The notes beneath the pieces are model-generated. The model did no database searches. It saw only the letters and a program-made list of their open reading frames with translations, and was not told where the DNA came from. The position numbers and the translations under genes were made by a program. Source: Bdellovibrionales bacterium Ga0074137 (GTDB taxonomy: Bacteria > Bdellovibrionota > Bdellovibrionia > Bdellovibrionales > JAMPXM01). From it: a DNA stretch of 64,000 nt. The stretch spans positions 1 to 64,000 of the forward strand of contig LNDT01000034.1 in the NCBI GenBank assembly GCA_001464715.1. Direction: 5' to 3'. The stretch's first letter is position 1. Each line of letters starts with the position of its first letter. Shown here in pieces: positions 37,105 to 46,680 of the stretch.

Positions 37105-38175
37105 TTAGAATGGCGTGCGCTCGGCACCGAAACCCTGTCGTTCGAGTTCGAACTTCCGCCGATTGTGCACGGCGCACTTTAATTCGAGATTTTCGATAGC
37201 ATCAGTGCCGCCGTCGACAAGTCCTTTGATGTGGTCGATCTGCAGCTGGTACGTAGACCCGCAAACCTCACCCACTGAGTTCAGCCACCGACATGATTGA
37301 TCGCGCCGATGAAGGGCCCGAACAATATTCACACTTTGGTAGCTGCGATGGATGCGATTCGAAGCGGACTTCGACTTGACCTCAACGGCTATCGGCATCG
37401 CGGGTTTCAAGTTCGAAATCGAACTAAGTGCTAGGTTCGAATTCGAACTGGTTTTCGAGAGATCAATGTTCGTTTTGAGCTTTCGTGGATCCTTTTTCTC
37501 CAGAAAGAATTTTGCGGCCTCGGCAACGGTTTCGCCGAGCTTCGCATTGTGGTTTTTGTGCGTGTTTAGCTCTCGCACCCGCTTTAGATTTTCGAATTCC
37601 TCTTTTGAAAGATGGACTTCAATGGTGACCGAACCGTCTTGGTGAACCCGAACTCTTTCAATGGGATTGATTTTGATATCTAGCTCCTGAGCTATGATTT
37701 GGGCGGACGCATGCTCAGAAGATCGATTCTTTAAAAAGCTTCCGCTACTTTCCGTACTCTCGACATGCTTGGTGTTCTCGAAGCACCCCCGATTCACAAT
37801 CTTCTCGACCAAATCTCGCTTTTGACCGACTGAAACTTTCATCCCCGGATTTTCTTTCTCGGCCTGGCGAATACCCATCGAGATCAAAGTGATTTGTCCG
37901 AGATTGATTTTTCCGCTGGCCAGCTCTTCTTTGATTTCCGGAACAACGTCCAATAATCGGGCTGCATCGATTCGGTTTTGCGCGGTGGCGCGCGGATAGC
38001 CGAGATGATCTGTGAGATATCCGAAAATACTGGTGCATCCATGATCGAGGTAGAGTCGTCGCACCATAAACTCATGAATGTGCGAGACGATCTCTGCCGT
38101 GAGCGCCAGATCACGCTTAGAAAGATCGCGAAGTTTTTCGGTCAACGTTTCGTTCGATAGGACTTTGAGATTCAT
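37105..38175 (-). CDS. HNH endonuclease-domain protein
   Basis: A 356-residue protein. The start ATG 38175 (MNLKVLSNETLTEKLRDLSK) is chosen for the AGGGGGAG upstream; a longer reading to 38247 is less likely. The N-terminal 200 residues are helical. The C-terminus has a zinc-type HNH fold: CRWLNSVGEVCG, then LQIDHIKGLVDGG, IENLELKCAVHNRRK, where the D-H, N and H positions match an intact nuclease motif. The linker between contains Ser/Asn-rich low-complexity sequence. Similar proteins often occur in several copies in Bdellovibrio-type genomes. The biological role is unknown; no restriction partner is adjacent. Confidence 0.82.
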   Translation of the reverse strand: MNLKVLSNETLTEKLRDLSKRDLALTAEIVSHIHEFMVRRLYLDHGCTSIFGYLTDHLGYPRATAQNRIDAARLLDVVPEIKEELASGKINLGQITLISMGIRQAEKENPGMKVSVGQKRDLVEKIVNRGCFENTKHVESTESSGSFLKNRSSEHASAQIIAQELDIKINPIERVRVHQDGSVTIEVHLSKEEFENLKRVRELNTHKNHNAKLGETVAEAAKFFLEKKDPRKLKTNIDLSKTSSNSNLALSSISNLKPAMPIAVEVKSKSASNRIHRSYQSVNIVRALHRRDQSCRWLNSVGEVCGSTYQLQIDHIKGLVDGGTDAIENLELKCAVHNRRKFELERQGFGAERTPF

Positions 38176-38635
38176 TTTGGTCTCCCCCTCAAAAAACCCT
38201 ACCATCGGTTTTTGAAGAGAGAATTTTCGCGCAAGGAGTCTCGCCATAAAGCCAAAATTTCTAACACGAGCCGCTTCGTGAATTCATCACCGGACGTCGA
38301 GCCAAGCGTCGATACGCGCTTTGAAAGCAGGCTCGAGAGACACGTAAAAATGCGCAAACCAATTTCGTTTATCGTCCCAAATCGCGGTCAAATTTTATTT
38401 CTAAAAATCTTCGAGATTAGCAACAGTGCGTTAGCCATCGAAGAATTCACAGGTGAAAGTCGCAGATCTTCTTTCGTGCTGCTTCCAGCAAGTCCAAGCT
38501 GAACAAAAAAACTAGTGGCAACAATCGACGCGAATTCCAGTTCGAACTCGAACTCACGTACGTAAATCACAAATTCAGACCGAAGAAGTCGAACTCGGCA
38601 GATGCCCGAAAATAGCGGGACGCAAAATGGTGATG
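38176..38635. other. intergenic region with no recognised gene
   Basis: Apart from the HNH gene's ribosome site near 38180 I see nothing coding here. Short TTCGAA/GTTCGAAC-like repeats occur around 38540. Open frames in this stretch are low-complexity and lack ribosome sites. Confidence 0.55.
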
Positions 38636-38768
38636 GTGTCGCGGCGCCTTCGTACGCGCGGGTCGAGGGCCCGGAAGGCCCGAGCCGAGTCCGCGAGCGC
38701 AAATTTCGCTGCCTCCGTGAACAACGCGGACAGGCACCGAAGGCGGCAGCGAAATTACGCGTATCGCG
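38636..38768. repeat. large intergenic palindrome, variant copy C
   Basis: It shares with copy A the module CGAGGGCCCGGAAGGCCCGA (hairpin GGCC-CGGAA-GGCC), followed by a CGAGCCGAG relative of the A/B spacer. Next comes a separate stem AATTTCGCTGCC/GGCAGCGAAATT (38702-38713 with 38744-38755) enclosing GTCCGCG/CGCGGAC-type pairings. Further arms GCCTTCG and CGAAGGC are present. It lies 46 bp past the stop of the FabD-like gene. Confidence 0.7.
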
Positions 38769-38813
38769 GAGGAGCCGAACTCACCGCGACCCCGCGAGGC
38801 TTTTGTTTTTCGA

Positions 38814-39770
38814 TTACTGTGCGTAGCCGACCAGCGGCCGCATTTGTCGCCAGAACCAATTGAGCATCGGATCTAAGTCGATGGAATCAATCACCGTCAC
38901 TTCGTCAGTGCCGGCCGCCTCAGCCATCACTTCGTACTCAGAAACTGGCAGCGCAAGGCCCGGACCTACATTAATGAATCGCGCGACACCCTGGTGCTCA
39001 ACCACTTCCGTCATGAGGCGCTTGATATCCATGACCGGCTGACCGACCTCGATCATGCCGCCATCTTCCGAGCGAATAAACGCACGGAACTCGGTCAAAC
39101 AAACTCCACTCAATGAAGGAAGGCTTGAAGTGGCAACAATCGACAGCGTTTCGCGCGTGGCCGCTCGATCAGCCTCGGCCGACGTGTTCGCAGTCCCGCC
39201 GCACAAAGGCGCCTGAAACCCAGGCAGAAGACCCAGAGATGGTCCTCCCTGAGAAGGTACCGAGGAAATTCCTGGCGCCAAGTTCGAATCGTCTCGTTTC
39301 GTCAAAGGCGACAAAGTTTTAAGAGCCGCCGAGTTTTTGACCATCGACTCAAATGTCATTTGACCGGCACAAACTAGCAGCGCCGAATCGCCATTCGAAC
39401 TTCCGACAAGAACATCGGGCAAGCGCTGTGTCTTCATAAGACGGTCATAAAGTCCTACTTGAACAATTGCCGCCAAAAGACTTTTAATTTTGATGTTTCT
39501 GAAAAACGATTCGTCTTCAGTGATCGTCGCGCCCAACAGATCAATGCGCTCGACATCGAGACTATCTAAAATCCGCTGAGCCTCTCGAATCCGCAGCGAG
39601 ACTTCAGGAATTCGAACAGCGCCCAACCGAAGCTCGAGAAAATCGAGCCCATTTCGTCCGGCGAAGACGACTCCTGTCGCCGGAAGGCTGACTGATCTCG
39701 CCAGTGCTCCCGTTGTCGGCGGATTTTCAGACGTATTCATTGGTAACTTAATGTCTTTGTTTTCTGGCAC
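38814..39770 (-). CDS. FabD-like acyltransferase domain protein
   Basis: A 318-residue protein, GTG start at 39770 with GAGGGG 8 nt upstream. VLVGSSNGDSALLVCAGQMTFE near residue 125 aligns with the acyl carrier protein transacylase motif GHSLGEYxALxxAG, with GSSNG as the G-x-S-x-G nucleophile elbow. VARFINVGPGLALP near residue 280 fits the conserved VGPG. VVFAGRNGLDFLEL replaces the usual FPGQG start. The middle carries a low-complexity insert (LAPGISSVPSQGGPSLG). It may be an acyltransferase for a specialised lipid or a non-catalytic relative. No other fatty acid genes are adjacent. Confidence 0.6.
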   Translation of the reverse strand: MPENKDIKLPMNTSENPPTTGALARSVSLPATGVVFAGRNGLDFLELRLGAVRIPEVSLRIREAQRILDSLDVERIDLLGATITEDESFFRNIKIKSLLAAIVQVGLYDRLMKTQRLPDVLVGSSNGDSALLVCAGQMTFESMVKNSAALKTLSPLTKRDDSNLAPGISSVPSQGGPSLGLLPGFQAPLCGGTANTSAEADRAATRETLSIVATSSLPSLSGVCLTEFRAFIRSEDGGMIEVGQPVMDIKRLMTEVVEHQGVARFINVGPGLALPVSEYEVMAEAAGTDEVTVIDSIDLDPMLNWFWRQMRPLVGYAQ

Positions 39771-40184
39771 AGCCTCACCCCTCGTTAGCGTAACCCTTCG
39801 TAAACGCGCAGCCCCGTCAGCAAATTTGCCAAGGACCCTTTCTGCTTTCGTTCACGTCACTCGCGACACAATCATGTCGCATTCCTCAGTACAGCATCCT
39901 CTGTGCCAGTTTTCGGTCCTCGATAGGCCGAGATTATTTCGAGAGAAAACCGGGGACAAAAAGAAACTGATTTGTTGCGGTCAACGCTTACGTTTGAGCC
40001 AAGCACTTTCTCCGTCAGAACGTTTCGACTTCGAGCGAACAAACAGTGGTCACTCACCCTGAAGGGAATTCAAGGGCCGTTGAAATTGCAGGAGTCTAGG
40101 TGCGTCGAAGATCGCGCCAGCACTAAGTCGGGGTCGCCACGAAAGCGGTGCCGCACCCGCTAACCTCTCTGATACTCTCGGGAA
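39771..40184. other. intergenic region between divergent FabD-like gene and gspC
   Basis: This 414-bp stretch has no convincing gene. It must carry promoters for the T2SS operon (plus) and the FabD-like gene (minus). I could not assign -35/-10 boxes or operators with confidence. Confidence 0.55.
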
Positions 40185-41075
40185 ATGAATTCGCAGCGCC
40201 CTGGTCTTGAGACTCTCGCAATTGTCGCCCTGCTGCTCTTGCTCGGATATGCCGCGGCGGATCTCTCATTATTATCGCTGAGAGAAAAACTTCTTCCCAC
40301 CGAACCGCCCATCACGCGCGCAGCGGCCGGACCGGGACCGACTTATGTCGGAAAAGAAAAATATCAAATCATCACAGGTCGAAATATTTTCTCCAGCGAT
40401 CAGCGCATTCCGGATCCCATTGGCGGAGCGCCAACAAAAATTGAAGATGGGCAGCCTGTTCTGTCGCAGCTCCCACTCGCATTGGTCGGAACATTGGTCC
40501 ACGCAAACCCTCTAAGGTCCGTGGCCACCGTGAACATGAAAAGTAAAAACGAAGTCATTGCGATTCGAGTCGAGGGCGAATTTCCAGAAAACATGGGGAC
40601 CGTCACAAAGATCGAACGCTCGCGCATGGTGTTTAGAAACAACGCCAGCGGTCGGCTTGAGTACATCGAACTTAAAGACGAAGGCCTTCTCACTTTTGGT
40701 TTAGCGGCCGCAACGACGCTCGTTCCTGGCATCACGATGAATAGCGAGACCGATCGAACCGTGAAGCGCGATGTTCTTGAAGGCTACCTCAAGGATCTTC
40801 CAACGATTCTGCAGCAAGCGCGCGCCGTACCTCGCATTGGGCCCAACGGAAACGTCGAGTGTTTTAATATCGCAGAACTTCAGGCCGGCAGTGTTTTAGA
40901 GACGATCGGCATACGGCGCGGCGATTGTATCGAGACCGTCAACGGTCAGCGCATCGACTCTCCGGCGAAAGCGATGGAGCTCTTTCAGTCGCTTCGCTCG
41001 GGAACTGATCAAATCAATATCGGTTTTGAACGCGGCGGTCGCAAAGAAAACGGAAATTACACGATCGTCGAGTAG
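40185..41075 (+). CDS. gspC: type II secretion system protein GspC
   Basis: Inner-membrane protein that links the inner assembly to the secretin. One N-terminal helix (LAIVALLLLLGYAAADLSLL) is followed by the periplasmic HR domain (YQIITGRNIFSSD ... LPLALVGTLV), which contacts GspD. A C-terminal PDZ domain (AGSVLETIGIRRGDCIETVNGQRIDSPAKAMELFQ) resembles those that select substrates. The length of 296 residues is normal. First gene of gspC-N. Confidence 0.93.
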   Translation: MNSQRPGLETLAIVALLLLLGYAAADLSLLSLREKLLPTEPPITRAAAGPGPTYVGKEKYQIITGRNIFSSDQRIPDPIGGAPTKIEDGQPVLSQLPLALVGTLVHANPLRSVATVNMKSKNEVIAIRVEGEFPENMGTVTKIERSRMVFRNNASGRLEYIELKDEGLLTFGLAAATTLVPGITMNSETDRTVKRDVLEGYLKDLPTILQQARAVPRIGPNGNVECFNIAELQAGSVLETIGIRRGDCIETVNGQRIDSPAKAMELFQSLRSGTDQINIGFERGGRKENGNYTIVE

Positions 41076-41133
41076 CAGCTTTAGAAGTTTTAAAAATTAA
41101 GTTACGGGCAACGTATCAAAGACAAGGATGTCG

Positions 41134-43575
41134 ATGAACCAGCAGTCGATGAAACAAAATAAAGAAACCGCCAATCTCTGGACTCAGGCTCTTCGAAGCT
41201 TGATCGCACTCACCATGGTCACGTCGACTCTTCCGATGGCAGCTCAGGGTCAGAACGAAGATCTTGATCGTCTTTTTGACGACGAAGAACTTGAAGAGCC
41301 CGTCGGTAACTTCAATCAGGCTCCGCCCCCACCGATGGGCGCAGGAAGTCCGTCTGTTGAGCAAGGCGCCGATGCTCCCGCACCATTGAGTGATTTTTCG
41401 TCCGGTGGAAGTGGCCTCAGCAATCGCCCCGTAAAACCAATGGTCGTTCAACCTGCTCCGGGCCGCGCTTCGGGCGCGCCAAGTCTTGCGGATGCGCAGA
41501 TTGAGGACATGACAGATGAAAACTACCCCGATCTTGTTGAAGCGAACTTTCCAAACGCTGAGATCACAGACGTTGTTAAAGCGATCTCGCAGCTGACGAA
41601 CAAGAATTTCATTATCGATCCCGGCGTGCGCGGAAAAATTTCGATCTTGGCACCTTCTAAAGTCACAGTGGCTGAAGCGTATAAGGCGTTCTTAGCAGCT
41701 TTGGCCGTGAACGGCTTTACGGTTGTACCTTACGGAAAATTTTTAAAAGTAAAAGCCTCAAGGAACGCGCAGAGAGACTCGATCGAGACGTACACAGGAA
41801 AGTACGCACCTACGAGCGACATCTACATCACGCGTATCATTCACCTAAAACACATCTCGGCCGAAGAAGTGAATAAGCGGCTTCGCGTACTTCCCTCAAA
41901 AGACGGCGAGATGACACCCTACGAGCCAACAAACTCGCTTCTCATCACAGACTACGGCGCCAACGTCGAACGCATGGTGAAAATCATCAACGAGCTTGAT
42001 CGTCCCGGGTTTGAAGAGCAGCTCAACGTGATCCCAATACGCTATGCAAAGTCGAAAGATTTGGCCGACCTCATCAATCAAATCATCAACAAAGAAACCC
42101 GCAGCGGCGGCGGACAAGCACCGGCCTTTGGCGCCAACGTTCCCCGTTTCCGTTCGCGCGGAGGTACGGCGGCTGGCGGAACTCCTGAAGAGCTTTCTTT
42201 GGTGGCCCCCGATGACAGAACGAACTCTTTGATCGTTGTCGGAAATAAAGCCGGAATCGAAAAAGTCCGAGACCTTGTGAAAAAACTTGATAACAAACTC
42301 GATCCCGCAGAAGCCGGCGGCGTTTTCGTTTACTACGTACGCTACGGTGAGGCCGAGAAAATCGCGCAGACAATCAGCGGTCTTGCCAGTGGATCCTCCA
42401 GCGCGGGCGCCTCGTCAAGTCCACTGGGTGGCGTCGGAGGCGGTGGCTTCGGGGGCGGCGGCACAACACGCGCTGTATCTCCTTTGGATCGTCAGAATAT
42501 TTTTGGTGGCGATGTTAAAATCAACGCTGATAAAAACACCAACTCCCTCGTCATCACGGCTTCAAAGCAAGATTACGACACCGTAAGATCCCTTCTCGCG
42601 AAGCTTGATATCGCTCGCGATCAGGTTTTTGTTGAAACGATCATTATGGAAATGAACGCCAACAAAACGCGCGACTGGAATCCGGCTTACATCTATTTAG
42701 ATCCGGCCTCGAAAGGAATCGGCCGCGGCGGCTTTGCGAAGCAAGGGACATTGACTGATATCGTCAGCGGTGGCGATAAAGGCGGAGCCGTACTTGGTTT
42801 TGGAAGCGGCCAGACTGTCGACTTCACAATTCCCGGAACGACGACTGTAACCAAGATTCCGTCGCTTCTTGCCTTCATCTCGTTCATCCAACAAAACGTC
42901 GAATCCAACATCTTGTCGACGCCAAGAATTATGGCTCTCGACAACGAAGAAGCGACGATTGAAGTGGGCGACAAAGTCCCCGTCAGCGCCAGTACAACGA
43001 GTGTCGGAAATAACGTGGTCAATGACGTGAAGTTTGAAAATGCGACCATCAAACTCACGATGACCCCGTTCATTCGCCCCTACTCGAACGAAGTTCGTAT
43101 GAAACTTGATCAGAGTGTGAAGCAGGTCAACGCCAACGCCGGTGTTGCTTCGGGACTTCAAGCGCTGGCTACGACCATTTCTGATCGCTCCGTAAAAACA
43201 AACATCGTCGTAAATTCAGGCGACACAGCTGTCTTGGGCGGACTTATCCGAGACGAAGATGCAATCGATGAAGCGAAGATTCCGATTTTGGGCGATATCC
43301 CCGTCTTGGGATGGCTCTTTAAGTCGCGCACCAATACGAAGAAGAAGATCAATCTTGTGATCTTCATTACTCCGAAGATCATTCGAAGCGTCACCGACAG
43401 CCAGAGACTTCTTGGCGAAAAGGCCAACGAGCGCATTGACTGGATCAAACGAAACTTCGATGGTCGCGATCCCAATGGTGCAAAAATGGATTCGCTTCCG
43501 CGCACGACAAAACGTTCAAGAGATCAGCGTGTGAATAAAACCAACACTGACCGGCCCGTGAACCTTAACCAATAA
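41134..43575 (+). CDS. gspD: type II secretion secretin GspD
   Basis: Outer-membrane channel of the T2SS. The ATG at 41134 is chosen over 41128 because AAGGA ends just before it. An export signal near LIALTMVTSTLPMAAQGQ is followed by an acidic/Pro linker, the N0-N1-N2-N3 domains (NFPNAEITDVVKAISQLTNKNFIID, then repeated NxLIV segments), and the secretin core with VFVETIIMEMNANKT and SNILSTPRIMALDNEEATIEVG. VVNSGDTAVLGGLI and PVLGWLFKSR are the family's closing motifs. Gly-rich loops (GGVGGGGFGGGG) sit between N-domains. About 813 residues. A basic, polar tail replaces the usual pilotin-binding end. Confidence 0.96.
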   Translation: MNQQSMKQNKETANLWTQALRSLIALTMVTSTLPMAAQGQNEDLDRLFDDEELEEPVGNFNQAPPPPMGAGSPSVEQGADAPAPLSDFSSGGSGLSNRPVKPMVVQPAPGRASGAPSLADAQIEDMTDENYPDLVEANFPNAEITDVVKAISQLTNKNFIIDPGVRGKISILAPSKVTVAEAYKAFLAALAVNGFTVVPYGKFLKVKASRNAQRDSIETYTGKYAPTSDIYITRIIHLKHISAEEVNKRLRVLPSKDGEMTPYEPTNSLLITDYGANVERMVKIINELDRPGFEEQLNVIPIRYAKSKDLADLINQIINKETRSGGGQAPAFGANVPRFRSRGGTAAGGTPEELSLVAPDDRTNSLIVVGNKAGIEKVRDLVKKLDNKLDPAEAGGVFVYYVRYGEAEKIAQTISGLASGSSSAGASSSPLGGVGGGGFGGGGTTRAVSPLDRQNIFGGDVKINADKNTNSLVITASKQDYDTVRSLLAKLDIARDQVFVETIIMEMNANKTRDWNPAYIYLDPASKGIGRGGFAKQGTLTDIVSGGDKGGAVLGFGSGQTVDFTIPGTTTVTKIPSLLAFISFIQQNVESNILSTPRIMALDNEEATIEVGDKVPVSASTTSVGNNVVNDVKFENATIKLTMTPFIRPYSNEVRMKLDQSVKQVNANAGVASGLQALATTISDRSVKTNIVVNSGDTAVLGGLIRDEDAIDEAKIPILGDIPVLGWLFKSRTNTKKKINLVIFITPKIIRSVTDSQRLLGEKANERIDWIKRNFDGRDPNGAKMDSLPRTTKRSRDQRVNKTNTDRPVNLNQ

Positions 43576-43622
43576 ATTTCGGGGCCTATCGGCCCACTTT
43601 CGCCCCAAAGGACACTGAACGA

Positions 43623-45314
43623 ATGGCAGCGATTCAAATAGACAGCGTTCTGATAAAAAACACCTCTCTTTCCGAAGAGCAGGTAACGCTTCTCCTTGAT
43701 CAGCCTTCGGCCACGGGAGCTTCCATTCGCGATCTACTGACGCGAAAAGAAGGTCAGACCGCCGACGATGTCTTAAGTGATCTGGCCGGCCAAATGGGTC
43801 TTACCTATTTAAGAGAAATTCCCGTCAACGAAATCAACGTCGATCTTGTTCGAGATATCCCGATTGGGTTTGCGAAAAAACATGAGGCGCTTCCTCTCAA
43901 AGAAGACGCGCTGTCGGTTCATGTCTTGGTCACAAACCCCCTGAACACGCGGATCCTTGACGATCTCCGCGTGATCTTCAAAAAACGAATCGTACCCGTG
44001 ATGACGTCAAAAACTCGCGTCATCGATGCCATCAATAAATTGTACGAAAAAAGCACTTCGGGGCTTCAAGGACTTGAAGGAATTGAAGACGATGATTTGG
44101 ATCTCGAAGATCAAATCATCGATCTTTTAGAGAGCGGCGACGACGATGCGCCCGTGATTAAGCTCGTCAACACCCTGCTCTTCCGCGCGGTGAAAGAAAA
44201 AGCGAGCGATATTCACATTGAACCTTACGAGCGCGATATGGCCGTCCGTTTCCGCATCGACGGTGTTCTCTTTGATATCTATAAACCGCCTAAAAAACTT
44301 CAGAACTCGATCACTTCGCGTATTAAGGTTATGGCGAACCTCAACATCGCTGAAAAGCGACTTCCGCAAGACGGCCGTATTCCCCTAAAACTGGGCGGAA
44401 AAGATATCGACGTCCGTCTTTCAACGGTGCCGACAGCTTTTGGCGAACGCATCGTCATGCGTCTTCAGGATCGTTCGAACGTCGTACTTCAGCTCGAGCA
44501 ATTGGGATTCAGCGAAGAGAGTATGGGAATCTTGACGGAGGATCTTTTAAAGAGGACCTACGGGATTTTGCTTGTAACGGGCCCCACAGGCTCCGGTAAA
44601 TCGACAACGCTCTACGCGTCGCTCACTCGCATCAACAACTCGGAATTGAATATCCTCACGGTCGAAGACCCCGTGGAACAACGGATTCACGGAATCGGTC
44701 AGGTTCAAGTGAATGCGAAAATCGGACTTACCTTCGCTCAAGGTTTAAGATCTTTCCTTCGTCAGGATCCCGACGTCATTATGATCGGAGAGATTCGAGA
44801 TTTGGAAACGGCCGAGCTTGCTATCCAGGCTTCGCTCACGGGTCACTTGGTGTTTTCAACGCTTCATACGAACGATGCCGCGGGCGCCTTCCCACGACTG
44901 ATGGACATTGGCTGCGAACCGTTTTTAATCGCGACATCAATTCAAGGAGTCATATCCCAACGCCTCGTCCGCGTTCTTTGCCAGCACTGCAAATCTCCGC
45001 ATGTCGCGACCGATGCCGACCTTGTCTCACTGGGTCTTAGCCGTGAAGCCGTTCGAGGAGCCACGATCTATAAATCCGTGGGCTGCGAACACTGTAACGG
45101 GAAAGGCTATCTTGGACGAACAAACATACAAGAGCTTCTCCTGGTCACGGATGACATTCGCACCATGATCATGCAGCGAAAAGACGGCGGAGCCATCAAG
45201 CGACGAGCTCTTGAACTTGGAATGAAGACGTTCCGTGATCATGGGGTCGAGAAAGTTCTCAAAGGCATCACCACCATTGAAGAAGTCTTGGCCAACACGC
45301 AAATTGATCTCTAA
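43623..45314 (+). CDS. gspE: type II secretion ATPase GspE
   Basis: Cytoplasmic hexameric ATPase that drives pseudopilus assembly. N-terminal domains (to about 150) precede the ATPase. Walker A is GPTGSGKSTT (about residue 319), the Asp box and Walker B DVIMIGEIRD lie near 382, and the His box is LVFSTLHTNDAAGA. The zinc-binding cysteine module CQHC...CEHCNGKG typical of GspE/PilB is present. AAGGAC precedes the ATG. The length of 563 residues is normal. Confidence 0.96.
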   Translation: MAAIQIDSVLIKNTSLSEEQVTLLLDQPSATGASIRDLLTRKEGQTADDVLSDLAGQMGLTYLREIPVNEINVDLVRDIPIGFAKKHEALPLKEDALSVHVLVTNPLNTRILDDLRVIFKKRIVPVMTSKTRVIDAINKLYEKSTSGLQGLEGIEDDDLDLEDQIIDLLESGDDDAPVIKLVNTLLFRAVKEKASDIHIEPYERDMAVRFRIDGVLFDIYKPPKKLQNSITSRIKVMANLNIAEKRLPQDGRIPLKLGGKDIDVRLSTVPTAFGERIVMRLQDRSNVVLQLEQLGFSEESMGILTEDLLKRTYGILLVTGPTGSGKSTTLYASLTRINNSELNILTVEDPVEQRIHGIGQVQVNAKIGLTFAQGLRSFLRQDPDVIMIGEIRDLETAELAIQASLTGHLVFSTLHTNDAAGAFPRLMDIGCEPFLIATSIQGVISQRLVRVLCQHCKSPHVATDADLVSLGLSREAVRGATIYKSVGCEHCNGKGYLGRTNIQELLLVTDDIRTMIMQRKDGGAIKRRALELGMKTFRDHGVEKVLKGITTIEEVLANTQIDL

Positions 45315-45341
45315 CTCACTTTCGTGAGACGCTAAGGTCGT

Positions 45342-46562
45342 ATGCCAGTTTTTGAATACAAAGGTCTTAACCAGTCCGGTAAAAACGTTCGAGGCTCGGT
45401 CGATGCCGAGAATGCGCGAACGGCCCGAACTCGTTTAAAAAAAGACGGCATTTTCGTTACTGAAATACGCGACAAAACTAAAGCGCAGGCCGCCAAAGCC
45501 AAAGGCTCAAAACCAACGGGCGGAAAAGTTCCGATTTCAGACCTAGCAAATCTCACGCGCCAGCTGGCCACACTGCTTCGCGCAGGAATTCCTCTTGTCG
45601 ACAGCCTCATTGCTGTCGCCGATCAAATGGAAAATCCACTTCTAAAAGACGTGGTCTCCGATGTGAAAACTCAAGTCAACGAAGGCTCGACGCTTCACAA
45701 AGCCATGGCAAAATACCCCAATATATTTTCTCACATCTACATCACCATGTGCGAAGCCGGGGAAGCCACAGGCACCCTCGACGTCATTCTTTTAAGACTC
45801 GCCGAGTTCACAGAGGCCCAGAATGCTCTGGTTGCGAAAGTGCGCGCGGCCATCATGTATCCGGTGATCATGACTGTATTTTTAACGGCCATGCTTGCGG
45901 TGATTTTCATTTTCGTTGTACCGCGCATGTCGGCCGTGTTCGAAGGCGCCGAGATGGAGCTTCCTTGGTACACAGAAGTCGTCATCGCGGTCAGCGGAAT
46001 CTTCGTTGAGTACTGGCTTGCGGTTATTATCGCCGTCTTCGCGGCCGTGATTATGGTGAGGTCTTGGAAAAGCTCACCTTCCGGAGCGCGCCAGTGGGAC
46101 AGGATTGTTCTTAAAACTCCGATGATAGGCCGCCTGGCGAGGATGATTGCCGTGTCCCGTTTTGCTCGAACTCTCTCGACCCTGCTTGCGGGCGGAGTGG
46201 CGATGCTTCAAGCGATGGACATCGTTAGAAACGTGGTCGGCAATTCAGTATTAGCCGAAGCCATCGACGAAGCTCGAAACAATATCCGCGAAGGAGAGTC
46301 GATCGCAGCACCTTTAAAACGGTCCGGTCAGTTCTTCCCGATCGTCATTCACATGATCGCCATCGGTGAAAAAACAGGTGAACTCGAAAGCATGCTTTCG
46401 CAGGTCAGTACGAGCTTTGATTTCCAAGTCGATACCGAGATCGAGGGTGTCACCGCGGCCCTTGCCCCGCTGCTCATCGTCGTCATGGGACTTCTCATCG
46501 GAAGCGTCGTTTTTTCGATAATGATTCCGATCTTTCAAATGTCGCAGATTGGTGCCCAGTAG
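45342..46562 (+). CDS. gspF: type II secretion inner-membrane platform protein GspF
   Basis: A 406-residue platform protein with the two repeated GspF domains, each carrying the LARQLATLLRAGIPL / RFARTLSTLLAGGVAM signature, and three membrane helices (AIMYPVIMTVFLTAMLAVIFIFVVP, AVIIAVFAAVIMV, LLIVVMGLLIGSVVFSIMIPIF). It couples GspE to pseudopilin assembly. It starts 27 nt after gspE. Confidence 0.96.
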   Translation: MPVFEYKGLNQSGKNVRGSVDAENARTARTRLKKDGIFVTEIRDKTKAQAAKAKGSKPTGGKVPISDLANLTRQLATLLRAGIPLVDSLIAVADQMENPLLKDVVSDVKTQVNEGSTLHKAMAKYPNIFSHIYITMCEAGEATGTLDVILLRLAEFTEAQNALVAKVRAAIMYPVIMTVFLTAMLAVIFIFVVPRMSAVFEGAEMELPWYTEVVIAVSGIFVEYWLAVIIAVFAAVIMVRSWKSSPSGARQWDRIVLKTPMIGRLARMIAVSRFARTLSTLLAGGVAMLQAMDIVRNVVGNSVLAEAIDEARNNIREGESIAAPLKRSGQFFPIVIHMIAIGEKTGELESMLSQVSTSFDFQVDTEIEGVTAALAPLLIVVMGLLIGSVVFSIMIPIFQMSQIGAQ

Positions 46563-46680
46563 ACCGACAGATAACGCGCCTTGTTGTCGGCGAGAGCCCC
46601 GATACTTGAGCTCGCTTCTTTGGAGAGTTAAACTAAAAACCTTCCAGCATTTTCGTATTTGATTCTGAAAGGATCGCACG

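Noticed and set aside
38388-38702. Small gene on the minus strand
   Set aside because: Low-complexity translation, overlaps the palindromic repeat, no ribosome site or domain.
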